This document shows, piece after piece, positions 44,428 to 53,946 of a stretch of 64,000 bases of DNA. The notes under the pieces were generated by a model. That model did no database searches. It had not been told where the DNA came from and saw only the letters and a program-made list of their open reading frames with translations. The DNA lies in assembly GCF_963169125.1 (NCBI RefSeq), contig NC_084795.1:142079766-142143765 (forward strand), in the 5' to 3' direction. Within the stretch, counting starts at the first letter, position 1; each line of letters opens with the position of its first letter. This DNA is from Humulus lupulus (taxonomy: Eukaryota > Streptophyta > Magnoliopsida > Rosales > Cannabaceae). The translations under genes and the position numbers were made by a program.

Positions 44428-46350
44428 TCAAGACTCGATGAGGACAGTGTAATTAGTGAACCTAAATTCATAACGATTACCCTTGGCTTGTTTATTGTCG
44501 GAGGTGGAAGGCTCGTTATATGGCCGTTTCCCACCATTTTTGCCATTACCGTTGTCGTTTTTATGGCCTTTGTCGTTGCCATCAGGTTTGGAACCATTGG
44601 CGGCTTTGGAAGGTTCGGCGGCCTTTTTACCCTTGTTCGAGGGTTTCCCATCGTCAGCAATGGCTTCCTCGAGTTTTATGTAACGATCGGCTCGATCCAA
44701 GAACTCTTGGGTCGTTTTAACTCCTTCCTTTCGGAGACTCTTCCAGAGGGGAGAGCAACGCTTTACCCCTGCGGTAATGGCCATCATCTTACCTTCGTCT
44801 CCTACTGTTTTTGCTCCAGCCGCCGCCCTCATAAATCCCTGGACGTAGTCCTTCACTGACTCTCCGTCCTGCTGGCGGATCTCGACCAGTTGGTTTGCTT
44901 CGGTCGGGTGGACACGACCCGCGTAGAACTGTCCGTAGAACTCCCTTACGAACATTTCCCAGGAAATTATGCTTGCAGGTGGGAACTTAAAAAACCATTC
45001 CTGCGCGGCTTCAGAAAGTGTTGCAAGAAAGATCCTGCACCGAGCGTCTTCAGACACTTTCTGAATGTCCATTTGGATTTCAAACTTATTCACATGCGAG
45101 ACGGGATCCCCGTATCCATCAAAGTTCGGGAGCGTAGGCATCTTGAACTTGCTGGGAGTCTCTGCGTTGGCTATCCTTTGGACAAAAGGAGTGCCTTTTC
45201 TTCTATCGTGGTCGATGTAAGAGGTCCTTCCCCCGACCAGCTGTTGCACAGCCTGATTCAGTGCGTCTATCTGGGCTTGCAATACAGTAAGAATAGCTAC
45301 GGTCTCTGCTGCTGGGGGGATGTTCTCACCATGCTTCTCTCGACGATCATTGAGTATGTCTCTCAGGTCTTCCTCCCTTCTCCGGTGCTCGCTACCTCCG
45401 AGCCAGTTGAAGACATTATTTTGCCTGGGTTGCCCCCCAGCATCTTGTCTATTTGGTTGGTCACCTTGAGGTATTTGGCTCCTGCTTTTACCTCTATTTC
45501 CGTTCCTCCCATTAGCATTGCCCTTGCCTGAGTCAGCCTCGTTGTATCCGTGGCCATCTTTGAACCTTGATTGGTTGTTCCCTCTATTCCCATCTCTGGC
45601 AGAAACACCCCGAGCGTTAGAGGGTGGCCTGCGCTGGTCGCGATGTCCCCGTGCATTATCATGCCGTGGGGGTCCACGGACCGCAGAGCCTAACTCCGAG
45701 TCCCTCCTGTTACCAAGAGGGTAGTGACCTCTGTTCGCTTGGTGTGGCCCATCATTCTCACGGCGTCTAGGACTACGAGGCTGTCGCTCAGCCCTATTCT
45801 GCCTTTGCTGCGGGGGATTACCTCGAGCAGCTTGGGATGGGGAATTTTCCTCGGGGTCCAGTGGGACGTCGTCATGGGGCATCTGAGGCTGCTCGGGCCT
45901 TTGTGGACTTGAAGGATGGATTGGTGGGCTAGGATTGGGACCCTCCTGAGGTGGCCCATTCTCAGGTTGGTTAGGCTGCGAGGCAGGTGCGGCCTGATTT
46001 CTTGCCAACAGCAAGGCTGCTTCGAGGGCTGCCATGGCCTCAGTCTGGCGGCGGTCCACCTCTGCTTTTCTCTCGCTCAACTCCGCTCGCTGACGATCAA
46101 GCTCCTGCTGCTGTCACGCCATAACTTCTGCGGCAGTCTCTTGATTGGTCCTCAGACTAGCCAATTCTTCTTGCAATGCGCCCAGGGTGCTCTTCAGCAT
46201 CGCATCGTCCATTTCCTCCTCTTCAAAATCTAGTTTCGGCTCATCTTCCGCCATGCTTGCGGGTGGAGGAGGAGGTGGTGGATTCGACGGTGCAGCGGCA
46301 GCAGTCTGGCCAGCTTTCCTTCCTGCTTTCGCCATCAGTTTTCTTAACAA
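44428..46350 (-). pseudogene. Gypsy-B gag with TGA stops
   Basis: Starts at ATG 46350 or 46335 (MAKAGRKAGQ), with a Pro-rich stretch and a short coiled coil. A TGA lies at 46114-46116 (after ETAAEVMA). The frame then continues for 550 residues: a long charged, low-complexity region, then the retrotransposon gag domain (PF03732-like) with HVNKFEIQMDIQKVSEDARC, FLATLSEAAQEWFFKFPP and FVREFYGQFYAGR, ending in a basic tail. A second TGA (44428-44430) separates it from protease. Both fit CGA-to-TGA change. Gag forms the particle that packages the RNA. Confidence 0.85.
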
Positions 46351-46364
46351 CGATGAATCGTCCT

Positions 46365-46383
46365 CTCAATGAAAGCACCAGAA
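46365..46383 (-). other. Gypsy-B candidate primer binding site
   Basis: On minus, TCTGGTGCTTTCATTGAGAG directly follows the 5' LTR end GTCAACA. Gypsy-A has TTTTGGTGCTTTCATTGAGA at the same place. A site starting TGG fits a tRNA 3' CCA; the tRNA is not assigned. Confidence 0.6.
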
Positions 46384-46972
46384 TGTTGACCCACGATTTG
46401 GCCAACTGACACGGAGTCAAAATATGAATGATACGGACGAATACAAAGACAATAATGTAATGACGAAAGTAAAGAAAACACAGCAATTTATAGTGGTTCG
46501 GCCCCAGGATCTGGTAATGACCTACGTCCACTTAGAATTATATTGATATGAAATCAGAAGTGTGATCAGACAACTTGGGTTCAATGAGTTTCAGCACTTC
46601 GCCTAAAGCAATACAAGTTTTCTGGGAGAAATTCTATCTCTCTATGATTTTGCAGCCAAAAAGTCCCCTTTCCCTTGAGCTATATCTTGCTATTTATAGG
46701 CTCAAGGAGGGTTACAGAATATTGTTACAGATATTATCCCCTGAATAGTGGGATATTCAGAAGATCGCATGAGATAAATTCAGGATTCACAAAGATCTTC
46801 CCATAAATGTTGCTTTGCCAGCGGAACCACTGACCAGACTGGTCGTGGCAAAGACAGGCTTGTCCTGCTTCTGGTGTGCCTCCTGGTCGATACTCTAGCA
46901 GATGCTTCCAGGTATCAGCCACGTGTCAAGAAATTATTCGCCACGTCACAAATGCTAATTTACTGGATAACA
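46384..46972 (-). repeat. Gypsy-B 5' LTR
   Basis: 589 bases, same length as the 3' LTR, with about five differences (for example 46395 g for a, 46435 c for t). TATAAATA (minus) at 46698-46691 is the likely promoter for the pol transcript. Confidence 0.92.
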
Positions 46973-46977
46973 ACTGT

Positions 46978-48290
46978 GTTTTTAGCCAACGACGTGAGAG
47001 CGTCAAAAACGACAAACCTTCAAGAGAATTTAAATGACATAGACAGTTTAATCAAGAAAAGTAAATAACACACAAGATTTTATAGTGGTTCAGCCCCGTT
47101 CAGTCGGTAATAGCCTAATAATCCACATAGAGATTTTATTACTTTATCTACACTCAAGATTAGATGAACCAGTGTCAACTGAATTTCTTCAGTGTAAATT
47201 TACAAAAAGGGTTCTCTCTCAAGGAAAACACTCTTTCTCTCTCTAGAACTCAGACCAAATCTCAATTTGCCAAAAGTCCTTTTCTGATCCCATTAACCCT
47301 TTATTTATAGGCTTGGGATCCTAAACTGATCTCCCCCTAGGATCGGGATATTCTATTATTTATATTATATTTAAATTACACAAAATATTCAAAATACAAT
47401 AGATTCCTCAATTTGAGTGAGGAATGAGAGATTCCCGCGATGCCCAGACTGATTCTTGCTGAAGCCGTTTCTGGGAATTTGACGTAGTCTGGCCCATTTG
47501 TTTGATGAATTTCTTCTTCTGATCGGACATATGCATGCTGGACACATGCATATGGACCATACCCCTTACTCTCCTCGGACCAAGATCCGACCACACCCTC
47601 CTTGGTTCTCCTCGGATCAAGGTCCGAGCCACACCTCCCTTTGCTCTCCTCGGACTAAGGTCCGAGCCACATCTTTTGGCCCTCCTCGGACTAAGGTCCG
47701 AGCCACATCTTTTGGCCCTCCTCGGACTAAGGTCCGAGCCACACATCTTTTGGGTACTCCTCGGACCAAGGTCCGAGCCACACCCTGGCTCTCCTCGAAC
47801 CAAGGTCTGAGCCACACTTCATGGGGCTTTCCTCGGATCATGGTCCGACCGGACCTCTTGGTGTGCCTTCCTCGGACCAAGGTCCGACCCCATCTCTTAG
47901 GGCCTTCCTCGGATCATGGTCCGACCGGACCTCTTGGTGACTTCTCCTCGGACTAGGGTCCGAACCAATCACTTGTGGCCTCTCCTCGGACTAAGGTCCG
48001 AGCCAATCACTTATGGCCTCTCCTCGGATTAGGGTCCGAGCCCATCACCTGGGGCATTCCTCGGACTAGGGTCCGAGCCCATTACTTGGACTCCTCGGAC
48101 CAAGGTCCGACCGGGCACACCCTAGCCCAAGTACTCTCCTCGGGTGCACTTGGCTTGGTAATGACATCTCTCAAGCAGTCCAAACTCTTCACTGATATAT
48201 TGGGCTACTGCTAAGCCAGATCACCCAACTATTCCATGCCACTTGTCAATTCTATTGCCACATCATCATTTTCAAATTTTTGGGATAACA
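46978..48290 (-). repeat. Gypsy-A 3' LTR (main part)
   Basis: With the ten bases at 35318-35327 it makes a 1323-base LTR, from TGTTGACTGT to TGGGATAACA. The purine tract on minus (CTTGGGGGGAAAA, 48291-48305) precedes it. TATAAATA (minus) at 47309-47302. Confidence 0.9.
47565..48155. repeat. CGGACC...GGTCCG hairpin repeat array in Gypsy-A 3' LTR
   Basis: Roughly 16 copies of a unit of about 30-45 bases built on CTCCTCGGACCAAGGTCCGA followed by a variable CCACATCTTTTGG or CAATCACTTG spacer. Each unit contains an inverted repeat (TCGGACC/GGTCCGA), so each could form a small hairpin. The other LTR has the same array with fewer units. Confidence 0.88.
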
Positions 48291-48305
48291 TTTTCCCCCC
48301 AAGTT

Positions 48306-49729
48306 TATTATATGATACTTTCACATAATAAACTTTTTAACTGTTCATCTTCCCGCCATGCAGCAGACCACAACTTATAGGCCACGATCACTGCAAAAAA
48401 CTGCCCATGATCGTGGGGAGAAAAAATAGTCTCGGAATGCCAAGGGTCCAAAAATAAATAATAACTCCCACTTTTTTCCTTTAAATAATCCCTACTCTTA
48501 CACATTTGTCTTCACAGAAGCAAATCACATTTTTAAAAACCTCTCTTCTTCTTTCTTCTCTCTTGGCCGAAACCCCAAGGTTTCTCTTCTCTTTGGCCGG
48601 ATCTTCAAGGACTTCAAGGGAAGCTCTCCATCTCTTCAAGTAATCTCCAAGCAAGTGAAAGGTTCTCCAACCTTGAGTAAGTCTTCTTCTCCATGCGTGT
48701 TATTTTTTTTTTAAAATTTGATGAAAAACCCATGCCATGGCCGAAACCCCTTGGATAGTTTTTTTTCTTAAATTTGTTCATGAATTTCATATGAATGCTT
48801 GTATCATGTGTTGGTTTGTTGGGTTTTGAGGATGTTTGTGCTATGGGTAACCCAACATTACCCTTAATTTCATTGGAATTTCAAGAAAAATAGGTTAATT
48901 TGATATAAATCATGAGTATGGGTTTTGGGATTTTTGATAGCATTGAGGGTTTTCAAGAACATGAAAAACTTTTCCACTTCCATGTTTTGATCTTGTATTT
49001 GTATGTTTGGATGAAGAAATGTGTTTATGCTAGGGAATCTAGGGCTTTGCTCTTATGGTTTGGGTTTTATGGTTAGAGTTGGGGTATGACAAATGGGTAG
49101 ATTAAGGAAGTGGCCGATCGGCCACTTAAAATTCTGGGCAAACATGTGGTCCGATCGGACCACATTTATACTCCTCGGACGCCCATGTACGATCGGACAT
49201 CATGGGCTGCTTGGTGCTGGGCTCCTCGGAGGTGCATGGCTCGGACTCGCACGGGGCTAGGCTCTTCGGACCCAAGTGGCAGCTGCTCAGATGGACATTC
49301 CCTCGGACGCGTCTTCTTGGGTGTTTAGGCATCCGAGTGGATGCACTAGGCACAGCCCCTCCTCGGATCAAGCATGTGGTCCAATCGAACCACATTTACA
49401 CCCGTCGGCCTTCTTCATCTCCTCGGACGAACCTTGCTCCTCAGACCCAAGTGTCCACTTGGACACACACAGCTCCTCGGCATGCACACACGCACACATG
49501 GGTGCTAGCCTCTTCGGACAACCCCAAAATTTTCCATTCATGTTGATTTTAGTGACCTTAGATACTTAAGTACTTTTTAGGCACCCTTAGGCACTAACAT
49601 TATTTTTTCCCATATGTACTATATTTTTACCACTTAGATAAATTTTTCTAAGTGTAAAAATAAATTTTGTTCTTGTTGAATATTTTCTGTATGGTTACTC
49701 ACCTCCCCGTTTTTTATTTATGTTTGTAG
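48306..49729 (+). other. Leader and candidate intron of the Gypsy-A antisense gene
   Basis: Non-coding stretch between the 3' LTR and the antisense gene. A pyrimidine-rich leader (48540-48670) resembles a 5' UTR. A donor GTAAGTCTTC at 48677 and an acceptor ATGTTTGTAG right before ATG 49730 define a candidate intron of 1053 bases. Inside it, 49110-49510 again carries CTCCTCGGA words like the LTR array, plus a perfect palindrome at 49144-49165. Confidence 0.55.
49144..49165. repeat. 22-bp perfect palindrome, with a decayed copy at 49374-49395
   Basis: ATGTGGTCCGA and its exact reverse complement meet without a loop. The copy 230 bases on has two changes. Both are in the leader region of the antisense gene. 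Confidence 0.8.
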
Positions 49730-52213
49730 ATGAATCGCTCTGATTATAGGGGAGGTGACAACCATTCGGACTCCGATACATCCACCCCGCAGTCAATAGA
49801 GACTCCTCAGAACAGCGATTTCTCATCAAAATCGTCCACCAGTTGTACCCCAGAGGACCGCATTCGCCGTTTTAAGCAGATCCTTCCCCGCTCAGCCTTG
49901 TACCTTCTCCACGAGGAACCGTTTCTTCAACAAGCTTCCCAGTCGACGATGAGGGTGAAGAAATCTAACAGACTTCCCCAGGACCAAGATCCACAAGTTG
50001 CCCGCAGAGAGGTGCAGAAGGTGGTGGAGCGCAGTCACGCCCACACTGCAACTCCTTCAGGAGAACCCTCTCAGAAGTTTGCCACCGTGATCCAGAACTT
50101 GGCTGTTCAAAAGCCACGGAAGGGGGGAGGAGAAGAACCTTCCTGGTTCATTGCCGAAGCTTCAAAGCATAATCCCGCGTCATTCCACAAACACATCGAG
50201 GCTTTGGGTTTGAGTGGAGCGAACGTGATATGCTCGGGCTCACACCAGAGAGCCAATAGGCCTGGTGGAGCATATTGCGCCTGGTCTAGGCATCATGTCC
50301 ACGCCGGAGCGACACTTCCATTACATCTCTACTTCCGATCTATGGCGGACTATTTCAATGTCTCCCCATTCCAGATTGCACTGAATGGGATCCAGGCATT
50401 GTCTGCATTATACATTCTCTGCTTCCTGCATGGTTGGGACGAGCCTACCCCTCACGAGGTGCATTACTTATTTGACTTCAAGACCAATCCCACCCACAAC
50501 AACACGGGCTTCTTCCACCTCTACCACAGGCAAAGGGGGACTACATACCTTAGTGGTATCTCTCACAAATCGAACCCCGGGAAGTATTACAAAGAATATT
50601 TCCTTACATCGGACATTAAGGCCAACAACTTGGCCTTTACACATGCGGGTCCATTCCAACGACCCTTGCCTACTGAAGGGATGTTCAAACGAGCAGAGAT
50701 ATTGGCTAGCATGAGTCCTGGGGAGAAAGATGTGAAAAAATTGGTCACTGTAGACTACCTACAGATGGTGGGCTTGATACCGTGCGACCAAGATATGGTA
50801 GTGGAAAGTACCACCGGGGAGAAAAATACAACTGATCAGTCCAATGCGGGCACGGAGATAGTGACTGACCAGTTTTCTCCTGGACCCTCTCCGCTTTCTC
50901 ATAGGCCTGGTGACCTTGTCATTAGGGAGCCTTAGCCTCAGCCTCAGCCTCAACGCAGATCTGCTATTCCCGCTCAGTTTGGGAAAGGAAAGGCCATCCA
51001 GATTGAGAGAGAACTCAGCTCATCTTCGGACGACGAGGACGTGTTCATTGACCAGATTCTTAACTCAGGTTTAGTAACCATAGGAATACGTTTAATAACT
51101 TGGTGATTCGAGACTAACAAAATTGTAGTAGTAATATACTCATCTACATTTTATTATGTTTATATCTCTAACAACTTTGTGTTTTCCTCTATTGCAGATC
51201 CAGATATGTTCAGGCAGTGCATTACTTCCTCTCCAAAGAGGAAAGCTGGCGATGGAAGTGGCTCCATGCCCCCGAGGAAGATTCCGAAGGCAGTGCCGCC
51301 CAGCCGAGGGAGACAACCCGAGGAGTCGACTACACTCACACCGATAACTCCTTCGTCACTTCCTCCATCGACGAGCCTAACTCCCCCAGGCCCGTCAGGC
51401 CCGAGCGAGGCACTTCGAGCTGCTGATACCAAGCTCAGGGGGTCAGCTGATCAGACCCTCCGTGATGCATCAACGATTCAAAGCTTTGAATCTCTTCCTC
51501 GGCTTAGTGTCGATGTTGTCCTAGATAGTGGGATTACTCAGCTGACACACGTAAGTACTCCACCATAAGATAGATTGTTACTTACGTTAATGCTTTGTAG
51601 TGACTTTTTGTTTTTCATGCAGACGCTTATGACCTTCTGTCATGCCCAGTAGCGGTCAGTTGATTACAAGGAGTTGATCAAGGTACTGAATGATCAACTG
51701 GTGGAGACCCAAGCTAAAGTAGAGACTCTAACTGCCTCAGAAAAAGACTCCAAATCCAAGTTGGAGCAGGCAGAGAAGACCGTGGCTGAACGGGATGAGT
51801 CTCTTAGGAGACTATCTGATGAGAATCAACAGCAAGTTCAAACCAACCAGTCCTTGACCGCTCAACTGGAGAAGCTGTCCCTTGAGAATAAGGAGTTAGC
51901 TCGTGAGAATGAGGGACTAATCAGCGAGAATGAAGAGTTGAAACAAGAGAAGGAATTTGATTTAACTTGCTACGAGGAGGCTAGCTTCGACTGCTTTTAT
52001 CAGGTCTGGAAACTGAATAAACCTCTCAAGCTCGATTTTTTCACCAAGGAGGTTCAGGCAGAGGAGCTTGCTAGATGTGAAGCAAGGACTGCTGAGGAAG
52101 CTGCCAATCCTCCAGGCCCTACACCAGCCTCCTCTACATTATCATTCCGAGCAAGAGGATCAGCTGAGGTCGAGGAGGGGGTTGATCAACCCACCAGAGA
52201 AGCACGCCAGTGA
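49730..52213 (+). pseudogene. Gypsy-A antisense spliced gene: gypsy-type transposon domain plus coiled coil
   Basis: First exon from ATG 49730 is open for 401 residues. It holds the PF04195-like domain at about residues 180-290 (LPLHLYFRSMADYFNVSPFQ, WDEPTPHEVHYLFDFKTNP), then KYYKEYFLTSDIKANNLAF. A TAG at 50933-50935 is followed by the same frame to an intron, 51069-51197 (TTGCAG acceptor). Another exon (51198-51550) is Pro/Ser-rich. A further intron, 51551-51622 (GTAAGT to TGCAG), leads to the last exon, with a TAG near 51651 and a strong coiled coil (51660-51960, LSLENKELARENEGLISENE). It ends in a tail like that of Gypsy-B (KEVQAEELARCEARTAEEA). Two introns match those of Gypsy-B in place. 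Confidence 0.75.
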
Positions 52214-53190
52214 CTCCTCATCCTGCTAGAGCACACCTGCATGACTAGTTGTAGTCTTACTAGTTTTTATCATAGTTTGTTTTATTTTGTCTACTTTTGC
52301 TCGTGTGATTGAGCAATTTGACATTTGCACTTTACTTTTCTTTTTTTGACTTAACTCTAAACTTTTAAGTCTTTATTGTGAATAGTAAAGTCCCTATATG
52401 CCTTAAATTTCACATGAGTATTTAGTTTTCTAACTTAGAAATTCTAAACATTTCATAAGTCCATGCTAAATATACTTCCTCATGCTCTTCTTGCTCTAAC
52501 TTTTTATGAGCATAACTTATATTATTACACGAATATCTATTTCTAACTTAATTTTTTTTAAAATTCTAAGTTACTTAAGCTTTGTCAAACAAGTTAGCTT
52601 AATGGCCTTTTTAGACTTCCAAATTTACAAGTCAGCCCAAAAATAGATATCTTTGCTCATGCTCTTATTGCCTGTGTTGAAGTACAAACCAGTATACCCT
52701 ATGTGCCCCCCAAGTGATTGAGGGTTGAAAAATCCTTGATCACTTGCTACTTGACTGAATTTGTCCGAGCAGTTACTACTCGTGAAACACATAAAATATA
52801 CAAACATATTTCAGTAGTTGACCACTACAAAAACATTATTTAAACGTTGGTCATTCATCTCATGATACCGACCAGTTGAACACTGTCCGGTATATATTTA
52901 CACTTAGTTTTTAGAAGACCTGTTTTGTTTAAATCATAATGACAATTGAACACTGCCAAGCAAGAATAATCAACACATATGCAAAATTTGTAGCAAGACT
53001 CGACCACGCTGCGCGTGATCTCTTTTATTACTCGTAATAATAAATGACAAAACGTGTCTAACAACGAGTTCCAAACAAAATAACATTGTTCAAAATAATG
53101 TGACTGGGTAGCAAATAACCAATTCACAAACAAAAAACTTAAATAAAAAGTTAAGCACTTGGTACAAAGCTACTACTCTGCAAGCAGTAT
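52214..53190. other. Gypsy-A convergent spacer
   Basis: AT-rich DNA between the antisense gene end and the integrase stop on -. No convincing ORF. It likely holds both 3' UTRs. Confidence 0.5.
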
Positions 53191-53941
53191 TTATTGATAA
53201 TATTTCCTCAAGTGCTCGCCATTCCAGTAGTTCCTGATCATCTCTCCATTCAACCAAGCAAGCTTGTAGGTGCCGGGTGGCAAGACTTGCTCAATTTGAT
53301 ACGGTCCTTCCCAGTTTGTTCCTAGCACACCAACTGCTGGGTCTCTAACAAACACCTTTCTTAGGACCAAATCTCCGACCTGGAAATTTCGATCTCGCAC
53401 TTTGGAATTGAAGTAGCGCGCCACTTTTTGCTGGTGAGCAGCAACTCTCAGGTTTGCCTCCTCTCTTCTCTCCTCGAGGAAGTCCAAGGATTCTGCTAGC
53501 AACTGATGATTCTCCTCTTCGTTGTACATGGTCCTTCTATGAGATGGGGGATCTATCTCCACAGGTATCATGGCCTCATACCCATATGCCAAAGAAAATG
53601 GGGTATGTCTAGTTGCTGTCCGAGCAGTAGTCCTATATGACCAAAGGACTTCTGGTAATTCCTCCGCCCAAGCACCCTTAGCTCGCTCCAGACGCTTTTT
53701 CAGAGTGCCCTTCAGTGTCTTGTTTACCGCTTCAACCTGCCCATTGGCTTGCGGATGGGATACCGAGGAGAAACTTTTTGTGATGCCATGCCGAGTACAA
53801 AAATTGGTAAATATGTCGTTGTCAAATTGGGTGCCGTTGTCAGACGCTATCTTTTTAGGTAGACCATCGTGACATATTATGTTCTTAACCACAAAGTCCA
53901 ACACTTTCTTCGATGTGATTGTGGCTAATAGTTCGGCCTCA
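53191..53941 (-). pseudogene. Gypsy-A integrase, C-terminal part
   Basis: Holds the second and third catalytic regions: ASDNGTQFDNDIFTNF and PQANGQVEAVNKTLKGT, then FQVGDLVLRKVF and GTNWEGPYQIEQV, ending at 53191. The N-terminal integrase lies at 56546 and above, cut off by the solo LTR. No stop within this piece. Confidence 0.88.
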
Positions 53942-53946
53942 GTCCA

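Larger units (their letters stand above)
35328..46972 (-). mobile_element. Ty3/Gypsy Tat-type retrotransposon Gypsy-B, young and nearly complete
   Basis: 11,645 bases between ACTGT repeats (35323-35327 and 46973-46977). LTRs 35328-35916 and 46384-46972 are each 589 bases and differ at about five positions by eye. Order on minus: gag, protease, reverse transcriptase, RNase H, second RNase H, integrase. An antisense spliced gene lies on +. Only a few lesions are visible: two TGA stops in the gag region and one single-base indel before integrase, besides the UAG shared with Gypsy-A. It inserted ten bases into the end of the Gypsy-A 3' LTR. Confidence 0.92.

Noticed and set aside
43755..45531. 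Long + strand ORFs opposite the Gypsy-B gag and protease
   Set aside because: Shadow frames of the conserved minus-strand proteins.
47498..47956. ORF of 152 codons rich in repeats (and its copies on both strands)
   Set aside because: It is the translated CGGACC hairpin array. All frames of a repeat whose unit length varies stay open by chance; it has no start context or partner in the other LTR.
47565..48155. CRISPR-like look of evenly spaced repeats
   Set aside because: Units are palindromic LTR internal repeats with diverged spacers of the same origin, present in both LTRs of a plant retrotransposon.
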